The notes beneath the pieces are model-generated. The model was not told the origin of the DNA. It made no database searches and saw only the letters and a program-made list of their open reading frames with translations. A stretch of 64,000 bases of DNA from Pseudomonas syringae. Its GTDB lineage: Bacteria > Pseudomonadota > Gammaproteobacteria > Pseudomonadales > Pseudomonadaceae. Numbering within the stretch: the stretch's first letter is position 1; each line of letters begins with the position of its first letter. Made by a program: the position numbers and the translations under genes. The stretch is from assembly GCF_000737245.1 (NCBI RefSeq), contig NZ_JPQU01000019.1, forward strand, positions 1-64,000, given 5' to 3'. Positions 49,296 to 58,906 of this stretch are shown here, piece after piece.

Positions 49296-51578
49296 TCATG
49301 CAGGCAGCAGAATTTTATTGATGATTCCGTCTTTCAAGGCTGAGTACGAGTGACCAGCCTCAAATGTATTTCGGGAACATTCTTCAGCCTCAAGTCGTGC
49401 CGCATTTTGCTTGATCAAAACTGTCGAAGCATTGGCGAATTTTTCGGCACTCATCTCACAGGCTAAGCCATAGGAAGTATCAATACCTTCGAGGGCGGCA
49501 GGTGTTCCTACAAGTGCCTTGCCATAGGCTAAAGCTTCGACGACTTTAATTTTCATGCCCGTGCCGTACCGAATGGGACAAACAATTACCTTGGAAGCCT
49601 TATAGACGTCGTCGATGTTCTCGACAAACCCTTGCTGTTTGATATTGCTCTTGAACATAGATTCGTGGACGGCGGATTTTATTAACTTATTTCTATTTAC
49701 ATTACCCTGGATCAGAAAGCTCACAGTAGGATGAGCCTGTGCGATCAACGGAAATACCTCATTGATGAACCACACCAAGCCATCTACATTGGGGGCAGAG
49801 TTAGACCCTATAAATGCAATGTCATGCTCGAAATTCCCAGTACAAAAGAGCTTGGCATCATCACTGGCATTGAGTGTAACCACTTGAGACTTGGGGTTAT
49901 AAGTCGCCCGGATAGCATCCGTTTCCACTGACGAAATAGAAATTGCGACATCACATGCATCAAGCCCTGCTTTCTCACTTCTCATAAATATATCAAGATA
50001 CTTAGCCCGACGTTTCGCCTCTAGGGTAGGCAATATATCACTCTTTATTCGAGTAGATTGCATATCGTGCATATCGACAATTATTTTGCTTCTGGTTTTT
50101 GGCAGCGCCCGAGGAAGCACCTTCATGTAGTTGAACCATGCGAAATCATAGCGACACGACGCTAAGTTACTGCAGATAAGTTTTTCAAAATTTCCTGGAA
50201 GGGCTGTCACATTATTGATCAAGGCGTCTCTATAGGTGAGACGATCAAACTTTCTTCTTATAAACGACAGTTTTTTTGAAACGCTGCCGAGAGATGATAT
50301 TGCTTTTCCATAGTTCGGGTGTCGACGAACCTCGACGGTAAGATTTGCGTTGGCGTAATGGGCTTCCAAGCGATTTTTCAACGCTACCGACGTCGTTTTC
50401 TCCTCGCTTTGGTTTAACACAAGCAATTTGATCTTTAGACCTGCATCAAGCAGCGCACGGATCATCTGATCCGTGCGGTGAGCACTGCCTCTATTAATGG
50501 GAATAGGTATGACAGGCGTTACAAATAAAAGCTTTTTTTTTACGAGGCCCTCCGGGATTTTTACAGTATCGAAATTGATTTTTCTAGTAATGTTCCGGTA
50601 GGCGCCATCTTTGTGTAGAACACGCTCAGTTTCGAACGTGCCAAAAGAATACACCTTATTGACCAAATGATGGATAAAGCGGTTTCGAGCGTTTTTAGAT
50701 ACTTCAAAGCCCCTCAGCAGCCAATAGACGACATCTTCAGGATTTTTCACACTACGGTTCATCCCTGGGTGGGAGTAAAATGCATCGCCAGCATGTAATA
50801 CCGGCTTATCAAACAGAGACGCTATGACACCGACTCCACTGTTGATTAGCAATACAGCTTCGGACATCTCGATCAGATCGTGAACATGGGTGTCGTCGTC
50901 TACAAACAACACATTTGCATGAGGTCGGACTTGCTCCAAAGGATGACGCTTTGCAACGACCACCCATTCGGAGGCATGCTGCTCCAACAATTTCTTTGAC
51001 TGATTGACAAGACAGATAAAGTTGTCGAATGTTTTAATACCACCACAAAAAAATTTAACCGTGGTATCGGAAGGGCGTTGAAACGGTATAAATAAAACTT
51101 TCTTTCCAGAAAGCCCCAGTTTTTGCTTCAGCTGCTCGCCTCCCAAGCGATCTCCTTGATGCTCGAGCGGCAATTGCTTCTTGGCATTCTGAATATAGTC
51201 TTCGACAGCATGATTCTCATCTTCGCGCAGGGCGTTATCCCATGCCAAAGGATGATAGCTCAAACTATCTGCATTAAAACCAAGATCAAAAAACCATGAG
51301 CCGGGCAGTGCACCACGGTCGAAAACCAGCACAGGAAAATCAAGGCTCTTAAGATGAACATAGATCCAGCGTCGACGTTCATTCCCGTAGGGGTTGGGCA
51401 TGACGACTAAATCGAAAGATGAGTTCCTGACATAATCGATCACATCTTCGGCGTTATCAAAAGAGTGCTCTTCGCGAAAGGAAAGATCACCTATATCGCG
51501 CAAGGTTTCTTCAATGCTTCTATAGGACGCACTAAAGCGGTCACCTAGAGCCAGTATTTCCAGAACGCCGTTTTTCAT
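49296..51578 (-). CDS. Two-domain glycosyltransferase (capsule-synthesis-like domain plus GT4-like domain)
   Basis: 760 residues, A+T-rich compared with its neighbours. Residues about 1-330 resemble the capsule polysaccharide (KpsS/KpsC-like) transferase fold: a KVLFIPFQRPSD segment, VAKRHPLEQ, then LLINSGVGVIASLFDKPVLHAGDAFYSHPG, the usual order of these beta-Kdo-type enzymes. Residues about 345-760 form a GT-B fold of GT4 type (FVTPVIPIPINRGSAHRTDQMIRAL at its start; GTGMKIKVVEALAYGKALVGT near its end). A fusion of this kind would add two sugars in sequence to a glycan, but donor and acceptor are unknown. It stands alone, without transport, polymerase or nucleotide-sugar genes, and looks horizontally acquired. 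Both domain calls are from motif recognition. Confidence 0.75.
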   Translation of the reverse strand: MKNGVLEILALGDRFSASYRSIEETLRDIGDLSFREEHSFDNAEDVIDYVRNSSFDLVVMPNPYGNERRRWIYVHLKSLDFPVLVFDRGALPGSWFFDLGFNADSLSYHPLAWDNALREDENHAVEDYIQNAKKQLPLEHQGDRLGGEQLKQKLGLSGKKVLFIPFQRPSDTTVKFFCGGIKTFDNFICLVNQSKKLLEQHASEWVVVAKRHPLEQVRPHANVLFVDDDTHVHDLIEMSEAVLLINSGVGVIASLFDKPVLHAGDAFYSHPGMNRSVKNPEDVVYWLLRGFEVSKNARNRFIHHLVNKVYSFGTFETERVLHKDGAYRNITRKINFDTVKIPEGLVKKKLLFVTPVIPIPINRGSAHRTDQMIRALLDAGLKIKLLVLNQSEEKTTSVALKNRLEAHYANANLTVEVRRHPNYGKAISSLGSVSKKLSFIRRKFDRLTYRDALINNVTALPGNFEKLICSNLASCRYDFAWFNYMKVLPRALPKTRSKIIVDMHDMQSTRIKSDILPTLEAKRRAKYLDIFMRSEKAGLDACDVAISISSVETDAIRATYNPKSQVVTLNASDDAKLFCTGNFEHDIAFIGSNSAPNVDGLVWFINEVFPLIAQAHPTVSFLIQGNVNRNKLIKSAVHESMFKSNIKQQGFVENIDDVYKASKVIVCPIRYGTGMKIKVVEALAYGKALVGTPAALEGIDTSYGLACEMSAEKFANASTVLIKQNAARLEAEECSRNTFEAGHSYSALKDGIINKILLPA

Positions 51579-52191
51579 TTTCTACCTAAAAATCCTTAAA
51601 TCCGTACACTCATATAGTTGAGCGCGTCGATTCAGTTTGTATTCGAGCTGTCAGCTGGGGCGCTGCAAACATTTCAACCTGCTCGACCCTACTGATCTTC
51701 GTAACAGACAACATGGTGTTCCTAGAGGTATGCATCGAACTCAACCCCAATCATGTCTCCTTTTCATGAGAAAAACCTATCAGTCAATTCCTCAGCTTAT
51801 GTAGGAAAAATCCACAGATCACACAATTGCGCCCGGCTACCGGACGAATCGTTGCATCCCACGCAGTCTCAAGAACTATAAAAACCAGTTATTCCATAAA
51901 ACTTCACCTGATAATCCAGTGTTATGCACCGGAGCTTTCGATGGGGTGACCGCAGCAAGAGCGAGCGGGAGGATGACCTGATTTGCGACAAGGTCATTTA
52001 TTGCACTGCAATTGGCCGTCATATCAATCTTATACGTGGATTGATCACGCTCACCTGGGAATTTGCTCGCAAACAATCGGCACAGCAGCCTGCAGCTGTA
52101 TCCCAACATTCGCGAGCAAACTCGCCTGCACTTATTAATGTGGATGTTTTGAGCTCAAGCGTCCTGCCATGAGGGTAGCGTCAGCCGCAAA
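51579..52191. other. Long non-coding region upstream of the glycosyltransferase gene
   Basis: 613 bases. It must hold the glycosyltransferase promoter on the - strand; a possible -10 box TATATG lies at 51611-51616 (read leftward) without a clear -35 box. A degenerate REPIN is at 52055-52130. The remaining sequence has no convincing frame on either strand. Confidence 0.35.
52055..52130. repeat. Decayed REPIN, subfamily B
   Basis: CTGGGAATTTGCTCGCAAAC and TTCGCGAGCAAACTCGCCTG form a weakened inverted pair related to subfamily B, with several mismatches. It lies close to the end of the HTH regulator gene. Confidence 0.6.
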
Positions 52192-53085
52192 TCAATTGAC
52201 CCCCATCATCGCCGAAGCCTCCACCTCAGCCTCCCGATACTGCAACAGCGGGATCTCCAACAGCGCAACCTGCATCGGCCAGTAGTGGTTTTCTTCTTCG
52301 GTGTCGGTGGTGCTCAGGCAGATCCCCATGGGCATGCCGGCGTGGGCGTCGAGGACGAGGTTGTAGAGGTCGGCGTTGGCGGCACGGATTTTGTTCACGG
52401 TGCCGCTGCGAGAATAGATTAAGCAGCAGGACATGAAATCCATGGTGTGGTCGTCTTTGAGCTGAAACTTTTCCACCACTTTCTGGATGAGTTCCTGGGT
52501 TGAGAGGGAATTGCAGTGTTCAAAGCTGAAGCCGTCCCAGTGGTATTCGGCCAACGCCCGATACAGCTCGGGCACCATGGCGGCTTCGTAATCCCAGCCC
52601 AGCTCCCACGTGTCGTCTTCTGGAGGGCCGGCGGCGTCGTCCACCAGCCTGATGCGCTGGACCAGCTCAGGATTGATGAGCAGTTTCCGATTATTCAAGG
52701 TGCTGACCACCAGCCATTGCGGCTCATCGCGTTCGGTGGCCAGCGCTTCTCTGATGCTGGAGTACTCGCCCAGGGTGATGGGATACCAGTTGCAATTGCT
52801 TTTACCGGGTAACAGCAACCCAAGATGCCCCCAAAAACCGTCGAGGATCGGATGTTCGTCGGCAAACCAGTGTCGGGAGGACATTTTTCGGCCGCTGGCT
52901 TCGAAATCAATCAAATCATCTACGCTGGTCCCCAGCAGCGTGGCGATGTCGCGCATTGACTGGGTGTCAGGCTCGCTGCTGCCCTGCTCCCAAGAATGGA
53001 CAAGCTGCTCAGGCATGTTCAATTCCCTGGCCAGTTCGGCCAGCGATATTCCCAAAATGGTGCGTAATTCTTTTAGTCGCTGCAT
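52192..53085 (-). CDS. XRE-family transcriptional regulator with unknown C-terminal domain
   Basis: 297 residues. An N-terminal HTH_3 domain (about residues 3-60) is clear: LRTILGISLAELARELNMPEQLVHSWEQGSSEPD. The remaining 235 residues are acidic and Trp/Tyr-rich (DTWELGWDYEAAMVPELYRALAEYHWDGF) and match no domain I know; they may sense a ligand or bind a partner protein. There is no membrane segment. It stands at the right end of the accessory patch, and its target genes are unknown. Confidence 0.8.
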   Translation of the reverse strand: MQRLKELRTILGISLAELARELNMPEQLVHSWEQGSSEPDTQSMRDIATLLGTSVDDLIDFEASGRKMSSRHWFADEHPILDGFWGHLGLLLPGKSNCNWYPITLGEYSSIREALATERDEPQWLVVSTLNNRKLLINPELVQRIRLVDDAAGPPEDDTWELGWDYEAAMVPELYRALAEYHWDGFSFEHCNSLSTQELIQKVVEKFQLKDDHTMDFMSCCLIYSRSGTVNKIRAANADLYNLVLDAHAGMPMGICLSTTDTEEENHYWPMQVALLEIPLLQYREAEVEASAMMGVN

Positions 53086-53425
53086 CTATAACTCCAACAA
53101 TCAAACTTATCTAAGACGCAACAAATGCCGGGGGCGGCCTGCGCAGACAGGCGACCGGAGCATCGTGCAATTGCCGAAAGCAAGTTATCCGTCAGCCATC
53201 GGACCGGTTCTCAGGAGCGTTTATCGGATGGGTAGCTGATTACGCAAACGGCTGAAGGATATTTCCTACGAGCCATTCAACGACGAGGCTGTGCCGGGCG
53301 GACGAACGGAAAGAAAAACGCCGCTTTTATAGACACCAGAAGCCCATTTCAAGCCTTGGTCATTTGCCCCGGAGCCCACGCTCTGCTAGTGTCGCGGCGG
53401 TTTAACCTCTACCGGAATAGCGCTC
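53086..53425 (+). promoter_or_regulatory. Intergenic region with candidate xseB promoter
   Basis: 340 bases between the divergent XRE gene and xseB. Upstream of xseB, TTGCCC at 53364-53369 and TAGTGT at 53387-53392 have a 17-base spacer and could form the promoter of xseB-ispA. I see nothing recognisable in the remainder. Confidence 0.4.
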
Positions 53426-53668
53426 ATGGCCCGCAAGAAAGCTGCACTGGATTTCGAACAATCCCTCGCTGATCTGCAAACGCTGGTAGAGCGTCTGGAG
53501 AATGGCGAGTTGTCGTTGGAAGACTCGTTGACCGCCTTCGAGCAAGGTATTCGCCTGACCCGCGACTGCCAGGGCGCACTGGCGCAGGCTGAGCAGAAGG
53601 TACAAGTGTTGCTGGAGCGCGACGGCGAGCTGGCTGAAGAGCCATTCGACGCGGAACAACCTGAATGA
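53426..53668 (+). CDS. xseB: Exodeoxyribonuclease VII small subunit
   Basis: 80 residues, the usual length. XseB forms a helical bundle on XseA; the complex degrades single-stranded DNA. The conserved core [32 protein letters not shown] is a two-helix hairpin. The end overlaps ispA by four bases, giving coupled translation, as in most gammaproteobacteria. Confidence 0.97.
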   Translation: MARKKAALDFEQSLADLQTLVERLENGELSLEDSLTAFEQGIRLTRDCQGALAQAEQKVQVLLERDGELAEEPFDAEQPE

Positions 53669-54552
53669 TCGCGAACTATCAGGCGTTGAGTCAGAGCCGC
53701 GTCAATGCGGCGCTGGAAGGTCTGTTTGCAGCACCCGCCCCCGAACTGGCCCGCCTTTATGCCGCGATGCGCTACAGCGTGATGAATGGCGGCAAGCGCG
53801 TGCGTCCGCTGCTCGCCTATGCGGCCTGTGAGGCGCTGGGCGGTAAAGCCGAGGACGCCAACGGCGCAGCCTGCGCGGTGGAGCTGATTCACGCTTACTC
53901 GCTGGTGCACGATGATTTGCCAGCCATGGACGACGACGATTTGCGTCGCGGCCAGCCGACCACTCATAAAGCCTTTGATGAAGCCTGTGCGATTCTGGCC
54001 GGTGACGGCCTGCAAAGCCTGGCATTCACCGCCCTGCTCGACCCACACCTGACCTCGCAAGACGCCGGTACGCGCCTGCTGATGGTCGGCGCGCTGGCGT
54101 CGGCGGCAGGTCCTGCCGGCATGGTGGGCGGCCAGGCCATCGACCTGGGTTCAGTGGGCCTCAAGCTGGATCAGGCGGCACTGGAATTCATGCACCGGCA
54201 CAAGACCGGCGCGTTGATCGAAGCCAGCGTCAAACTTGGCGCACTGGCCAGCGGTCATGCGGATCAAGCCCGGCTTGATGCCCTGCAATCCTATGCCCGG
54301 GCCATTGGTCTGGCGTTTCAGGTGCAGGACGACATTCTCGACGTAGAAAGCGATACCGAAACTCTCGGCAAGCGCCAGGGTGCCGACATCGCCCGTGACA
54401 AGCCGACCTACCCGGCGCTGCTGGGGCTGGAGCCTGCGCGGCAATATGCCTTGCAGTTGCGAGATCAGGCGATAGAAACGCTGCGGCCTTTCGACGCATC
54501 CGCTGATCCGCTGCGTGACCTGGCGCGGTATATCGTTGAACGGCGCAACTAA
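53665..54552 (+). CDS. ispA: Farnesyl diphosphate synthase
   Basis: 295 residues. IspA condenses isopentenyl and dimethylallyl diphosphates into farnesyl diphosphate for undecaprenol and quinone side chains. The first Asp-rich motif reads [14 protein letters not shown] near residues 87-100 and the second reads [12 protein letters not shown] near 222-230. It lies between xseB and dxs, linking the supply of isoprenoid precursor to its use. Confidence 0.97.
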   Translation: MIANYQALSQSRVNAALEGLFAAPAPELARLYAAMRYSVMNGGKRVRPLLAYAACEALGGKAEDANGAACAVELIHAYSLVHDDLPAMDDDDLRRGQPTTHKAFDEACAILAGDGLQSLAFTALLDPHLTSQDAGTRLLMVGALASAAGPAGMVGGQAIDLGSVGLKLDQAALEFMHRHKTGALIEASVKLGALASGHADQARLDALQSYARAIGLAFQVQDDILDVESDTETLGKRQGADIARDKPTYPALLGLEPARQYALQLRDQAIETLRPFDASADPLRDLARYIVERRN

Positions 54553-54693
54553 ACCGCTGCACACCTGAAATACCCCGAACCGGGCTCGTTTCATCGGGTC
54601 ACAGACTTGTGTTTGACAGGTTTGCCTGCGCATCAGCCACTGCACTTCATGGGCAGCCTGCGTTGCATCAGGTAAACTGCCGCCTCTTTTACT

Positions 54694-54699
54694 TATAAC
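54694..54699 (+). promoter_or_regulatory. Candidate -10 box for dxs
   Basis: TATAAC lies 10 bases before the dxs ATG, too close for a long leader, so if used it would give a very short or leaderless transcript. dxs may otherwise be read from xseB-ispA. Confidence 0.25.
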
Positions 54700-54709
54700 G
54701 ATTCGCCTG

Positions 54710-56605
54710 ATGCCCACGACGTTTAAAGAGATCCCCCGCGTGCGCCCGACCACGCCGCTGCTCGACCGCGCTGAAACGCCGGACGGCCTGCGTCGCCTGG
54801 GTGAAGCCGAGCTGGAAGCACTGGCCGATGAACTGCGCCTGGAGCTGCTCTATTCCGTTGGCCAGACCGGCGGGCATTTCGGTGCCGGCCTTGGTGTCAT
54901 CGAGCTGACGATCGCTCTGCATTATGTCTTCGATACCCCGGACGACCGCTTGGTCTGGGACGTGGGCCATCAGGCGTATCCGCACAAGATTCTCACCGGC
55001 CGTCGCCAGCGCATGAACACCCTGCGCCAGAAAGACGGTGTGGCCGCCTTCCCGCGTCGCAGCGAGAGTGAGTACGACACTTTTGGCGTCGGCCACTCCA
55101 GCACTTCGATCAGCGCTGCGCTGGGGATGGCGATTGCCGCCCGTCTGCAAGGCAGTGATCGCAAGTCCATCGCGGTGATCGGTGACGGTGCGTTGACTGC
55201 GGGCATGGCTTTCGAAGCGCTGAACCATGCGCCGGAAGTTGCCGCCGACATGCTGGTGATCCTCAACGACAATGACATGTCGATCTCGCGCAACGTCGGC
55301 GGGTTGTCGAACTACCTGGCGAAGATTCTTTCCAGCCGCACTTACACGAGCATGCGCGAGGGCAGTAAAAAAGTCCTGTCACGCCTGCCGGGCGCCTGGG
55401 AAATTGCCCGCCGTACCGAGGAATATGCCAAGGGCATGCTGGTCCCTGGCACGTTGTTCGAAGAACTTGGCTGGAATTACATCGGGCCTATCGACGGTCA
55501 CGACCTGCCGACCCTGATCGCGACGCTGCGCAATATGCGGGACCTCAAAGGCCCGCAGTTCCTGCACGTGGTGACCAAAAAAGGTAAAGGCTTCGCGCCT
55601 GCGGAAGTCGATCCGATTGGCTATCACGCCATCACCAAACTCGATCCTATCGATGCTCCGGCCAACGCGCCGAAAAAAGTCAGCGGTCCTAAATACTCCG
55701 GCGTTTTCGGCCAGTGGATTTGTGACATGGCCGAGGCTGACTCGCGCCTGGTGGGCATTACACCGGCGATGAAAGAAGGCTCGGATCTGGTCGAGTTCAG
55801 CGAGCGCTTCCCGGAGCGATACTTCGACGTCGCCATTGCCGAGCAGCACGCTGTCACGCTGGCGGCTGGCATGGCCTGTGAAGGCGCCAAGCCGGTGGTG
55901 GCGATCTACTCCACCTTCCTGCAACGCGGCTACGACCAACTGATTCATGACGTCGCGGTGCAGAACCTTGATGTCCTGTTCGCCATCGACCGTGCCGGTC
56001 TGGTGGGCGAAGACGGCCCGACCCACGCGGGCAGCTTCGACCTGTCTTACCTGCGCTGCATCCCCGGCATTGTGGTGATGACGCCGAGTGACGAAAACGA
56101 ACTGCGCATGATGCTCAGCACCGGCTATCAGCACCCGGGGCCAGCCGCTGTGCGCTACCCACGAGGTACCGGGCCCAATGCAGTGATCGACAGCGGCCTT
56201 GCGCCTGTCGAGATCGGCAAGGGTGTGGTCCGTCGCACCGGCCAAGGCGTTGCCATTCTGGTGTTCGGTGTGCAACTGGCCGACGCACTGAAAGTCGCCG
56301 AGAAACTCGACGCCACCGTGATCGACATGCGCTTCGTCAAACCGATTGATGAAGAGCTGATCCGCGACGCAGCTGCCAATTACGAGCTGCTGGTGACCCT
56401 GGAAGAGAACGCCATCATGGGCGGTGCCGGTGCGGCCGTCAGTGAGTTCCTCGCACGGGTAAACATCCTTAAATCCGTGCTGCACCTGGGCTTGCCAGAT
56501 GCTTACGTCGAACACGCCAAACCTGCGCAGATGCTGGCTGAGTGTGGTCTGGACGAAGCCGGGATTGAAGCGGCGATCAATGAGCGGTTGGTGTTGATTG
56601 GCTGA
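54710..56605 (+). CDS. dxs: 1-deoxy-D-xylulose-5-phosphate synthase
   Basis: 631 residues. DXS makes DXP from pyruvate and glyceraldehyde 3-phosphate with thiamine diphosphate, the entry to the MEP isoprenoid pathway and to thiamine and pyridoxal synthesis. The thiamine-binding motif [18 protein letters not shown] lies near residues 155-172; VGHQAYPHK and [13 protein letters not shown] belong to the active site. The region after ispA (157 bases) shows no terminator. A strong terminator follows dxs. Confidence 0.98.
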   Translation: MPTTFKEIPRVRPTTPLLDRAETPDGLRRLGEAELEALADELRLELLYSVGQTGGHFGAGLGVIELTIALHYVFDTPDDRLVWDVGHQAYPHKILTGRRQRMNTLRQKDGVAAFPRRSESEYDTFGVGHSSTSISAALGMAIAARLQGSDRKSIAVIGDGALTAGMAFEALNHAPEVAADMLVILNDNDMSISRNVGGLSNYLAKILSSRTYTSMREGSKKVLSRLPGAWEIARRTEEYAKGMLVPGTLFEELGWNYIGPIDGHDLPTLIATLRNMRDLKGPQFLHVVTKKGKGFAPAEVDPIGYHAITKLDPIDAPANAPKKVSGPKYSGVFGQWICDMAEADSRLVGITPAMKEGSDLVEFSERFPERYFDVAIAEQHAVTLAAGMACEGAKPVVAIYSTFLQRGYDQLIHDVAVQNLDVLFAIDRAGLVGEDGPTHAGSFDLSYLRCIPGIVVMTPSDENELRMMLSTGYQHPGPAAVRYPRGTGPNAVIDSGLAPVEIGKGVVRRTGQGVAILVFGVQLADALKVAEKLDATVIDMRFVKPIDEELIRDAAANYELLVTLEENAIMGGAGAAVSEFLARVNILKSVLHLGLPDAYVEHAKPAQMLAECGLDEAGIEAAINERLVLIG

Positions 56606-56625
56606 TCGTTGAAAGCATAAAAAAG

Positions 56626-56653
56626 AAAGGCGCTCATTGAGCGCCCTTTTTTT
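56626..56653 (+). terminator. Rho-independent terminator of dxs
   Basis: GGCGCTC and GAGCGCC form a 7-bp stem around ATT, followed by a run of seven T; an A-run precedes the stem. Confidence 0.92.
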
Positions 56654-56686
56654 GTGACTGCTGGATTACATGACAAGATTCTTTAC

Positions 56687-56821
56687 GAGCTCACCGAGGT
56701 GACGAGGTGACGAGGTGACGAGGTGACGAGGTGACGAGGTGACGAGGTGACGAGGCGAGCGATGGCTGGTGTATCAGACAAACAGCAATCGCTGGCCTCG
56801 TCACTTTGGTGAGCGTCTACA
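56687..56821. repeat. REP-type palindrome (subfamily F) with an expanded 8-bp tandem repeat in its left arm
   Basis: From 56701 the unit GACGAGGT occurs six times exactly and a seventh time with one change (GACGAGGC); a decayed eighth copy (ACCGAGGT) precedes them. The flanks form the inverted arms of a subfamily F element: CTCACCGAGGTGACGAGG on the left and CCTCGTCACTTTGGTGAG on the right, with the loop motif GTGTATCAGAC. The repeat has grown inside the left arm only. Confidence 0.85.
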
Positions 56822-56842
56822 GGAAATATGCGCGTCTTTACG

Positions 56843-57475
56843 CTAAACCGCTGCCTGCAACGCGTCGATATCACCTGAAACGATCACCTGCAGATTCCGG
56901 GTAACTTTCTCTATAGGCCAGTCCCACCAGGCAATGGCCAAAAGTCGCTCGCTGACGTCAACGGGGAAGCGCTGTTTCAAGACTTTGGCTGGATTGCCGC
57001 CAACAACGCTGTAAGCCGGGACATCACCGACCACTACCGAGCGTGAAGAGATGATCGCCCCGTCGCCGATCGTCACGCCAGGCATTATCAGCACGTCGTA
57101 GCCCATCCACACATCGTTACCCACCACCGTATCGCCTTTGTAGGGCAAGTCACCCGGCTCAGGCGTGACCTTCTCCCAGCCGTTGCCGAAGATTTGAAAC
57201 GGATACGTCGAGATGCCACTTATCTTGTGGTTGGCGCCGTTCATGATGAATTTGGTGCCCCGCGCCAGTGCGCAGAATTTGCCAATGATCAGTTTGTCGC
57301 CGATGAACGGGAAGTGATAAAGGACGTTACGCTCGAAGTTTTCCGAGTCTTCGGGATCATCGTAGTAGGTGTAATCGCCCACGATGATGTTCGGATTGTT
57401 GAGGGTGTTTTTAATGAAACACACCTGCGGGAAGCCATTCATTGGGTGAGGATTTTTCGGGTCAGGTCCGTTCAT
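56843..57475 (-). CDS. CatB/Vat-like xenobiotic O-acetyltransferase (hexapeptide-repeat)
   Basis: 210 residues. The left-handed beta-helix of the xenobiotic acetyltransferase group is recognised from GDYTYYDDPEDSENFERNVLYHF, IIGKFCALARGTKFIMNGANH with the catalytic His, and VVGNDVWMGYDVLIMPGVTIGDGAIISS. Related enzymes acetylate streptogramin A (Vat) or chloramphenicol (CatB), but most chromosomal members have unknown natural substrates. It is a single gene between dxs and the rib genes, flanked by REP elements on both sides. A second ATG at codon 12 is an alternative start. Confidence 0.9.
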   Translation of the reverse strand: MNGPDPKNPHPMNGFPQVCFIKNTLNNPNIIVGDYTYYDDPEDSENFERNVLYHFPFIGDKLIIGKFCALARGTKFIMNGANHKISGISTYPFQIFGNGWEKVTPEPGDLPYKGDTVVGNDVWMGYDVLIMPGVTIGDGAIISSRSVVVGDVPAYSVVGGNPAKVLKQRFPVDVSERLLAIAWWDWPIEKVTRNLQVIVSGDIDALQAAV

Positions 57476-57506
57476 GGAAAGTTCCTTTTTTATACAGTGA
57501 CTCCGT

Positions 57507-57600
57507 CCGTAGGACCGGCTTTAGCCGGGAGAGCATTATTTCTGACGAAAGAGATTTAGAGAATGTATCGACGCCCTCCCGGCTAAAGCCGGTCCTACGG
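57507..57600. repeat. REPIN-like element, subfamily E (perfect 25-bp arms)
   Basis: Perfect inverted arms at 57507-57531 and 57576-57600 with core ACCGGCTTTAGCCGG, like the element at 18696. Confidence 0.88.
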
Positions 57601-57632
57601 ATAGTGTTCAATCAGAGGGGACGGGATGCCTT

Positions 57633-58052
57633 TCAAACCAATTGCCGAGGTATCCGGTAAAGATACAAAAGCACCACACTGGAAAACCCCAACAGCAACA
57701 GCGGCACCAGCTCAAGCCCAACGAACACGCCCAGTGCGGCGATCCACGCGGGCAATCCGGCAGCCAGAAACGCAGTGCGGCGAGCATCGGCCAGGTTGAT
57801 CCAGGCGGCGGGTTCTTCAGGGGTATCCCGTGCAGCGCCGGTGGCGATCAAGGCGTGTTTGTAGCGGCCGAATGGCTTGAGGCTGACAAACATTGAGGCC
57901 AGGCCAGCAACGAAGATCGGCATCGCCAGCACGGGCAGGATGGCATTGCGGCTATCGAACGTATTGCTGATTACAAACAGAGGAGACAGGGTCAACACCA
58001 GCTGCCACCACCACGCGAGGGCGAAGCGGCGTCTGGTGTTGTTGCGGTTCAC
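57633..58052 (-). CDS. Small membrane protein of unknown function
   Basis: 139 residues with four hydrophobic segments (about residues 12-30, 37-58, 93-112 and 114-132) and a charged loop between the second and third. I do not recognise a family with known function, though proteins of this kind sit beside ribA in other pseudomonads. Its ATG overlaps the ribA stop by four bases, so it is translated with ribA. No riboflavin-transporter signature is visible. Confidence 0.8.
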   Translation of the reverse strand: MNRNNTRRRFALAWWWQLVLTLSPLFVISNTFDSRNAILPVLAMPIFVAGLASMFVSLKPFGRYKHALIATGAARDTPEEPAAWINLADARRTAFLAAGLPAWIAALGVFVGLELVPLLLLGFSSVVLLYLYRIPRQLV

Positions 58053-58666
58053 GCGCGATCAGCCTCGCCCTGGTGCTCGTTGCCCATCATGTGCCCGAGC
58101 TTCCCGGCCTTGGTCGCCAGATACAGTTTGTTGTGCGGATTGTGACCGGTGTGCAGCGGCACGCGCTCAGCCACGTTGATGCCCATCTCGGTCAAGGCTT
58201 TGACCTTGCGTGGATTGTTGGTCATCAAGCGAAGAGCGTCGATACCCAGGTGTTGCAGCATCGGCAGACAAATCGCGTAGTCACGCTGATCCGCAGCGAA
58301 GCCCAGACGCTCGTTGGCTTCAACGGTGTCAGCGCCACCATCCTGCAATTCATAGGCGCGGACTTTGTTCAGCAAACCGATGCCACGGCCTTCCTGACGC
58401 AGATACAACAGCACGCCACGGCCCTCGGAAGCGATAGCACGCAAGGCGGCTTCAAGCTGGGAACCACAGTCACAACGCTGGCTGAACAGGGCATCGCCAG
58501 TCAGGCACTCGGAATGGACGCGGCCAAGCACCGGAGCGCCATCGGACACATCGCCCAGGCTCAGAACCAGGTGTTCACGGCCGGTCGCATGCTCAAGAAA
58601 GCCATGCATGGTGAATTCTGCAAATGGGGTAGGCAGCTTGGAGGCGGCTACAAATACGACGGGCAC
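58049..58666 (-). CDS. ribA: GTP cyclohydrolase II
   Basis: 205 residues from a GTG start with AGGAG upstream. RibA opens GTP to start riboflavin synthesis. The zinc motif [15 protein letters not shown], the catalytic [21 protein letters not shown] and the family end segment [14 protein letters not shown] are intact. This is the functional RibA of the locus, in contrast to the degenerate C-terminal half of ribBA at 61622. Confidence 0.97.
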   Translation of the reverse strand: MPVVFVAASKLPTPFAEFTMHGFLEHATGREHLVLSLGDVSDGAPVLGRVHSECLTGDALFSQRCDCGSQLEAALRAIASEGRGVLLYLRQEGRGIGLLNKVRAYELQDGGADTVEANERLGFAADQRDYAICLPMLQHLGIDALRLMTNNPRKVKALTEMGINVAERVPLHTGHNPHNKLYLATKAGKLGHMMGNEHQGEADRA

Positions 58667-58801
58667 CGTGTGCTCCTGATCAGTATGGGACTGGAAATTC
58701 GCAAGGCGGCATTGTAACAGCAGGTCCGGGCGGACGCTTAGGCTGAATTGTCGAGCATACTGATCAGGAAGTTAGATTGATGGCTTCCTGGATATCTTCA
58801 C

Positions 58802-58892
58802 TGTAGGAGCTAACGAGTACCGCGAGGCAGAGATGACGGCGTATCAGACCAACCGCTATCGCGGCCTCGCGGTGCTCGTGCGCTCCTACGGA
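58802..58892. repeat. REPIN-like element, subfamily F
   Basis: Arms begin GTAGGAGCTAACGAGTACCG and end with a complement carrying several mismatches; the loop contains GGCGTATCAGACC. It lies between ribA and the end of pgpA. Confidence 0.8.
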
Positions 58893-58906
58893 GGATGATT
58901 TTCAGC

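Noticed and set aside
51924..52172. Small forward frame upstream of the XRE gene end
   Set aside because: It crosses a decayed REPIN, has no ribosome-binding site and no recognisable protein sequence.
56693..56756. CRISPR-like array
   Set aside because: The units are 8 bases long and directly joined, without spacers; it is a simple tandem repeat.
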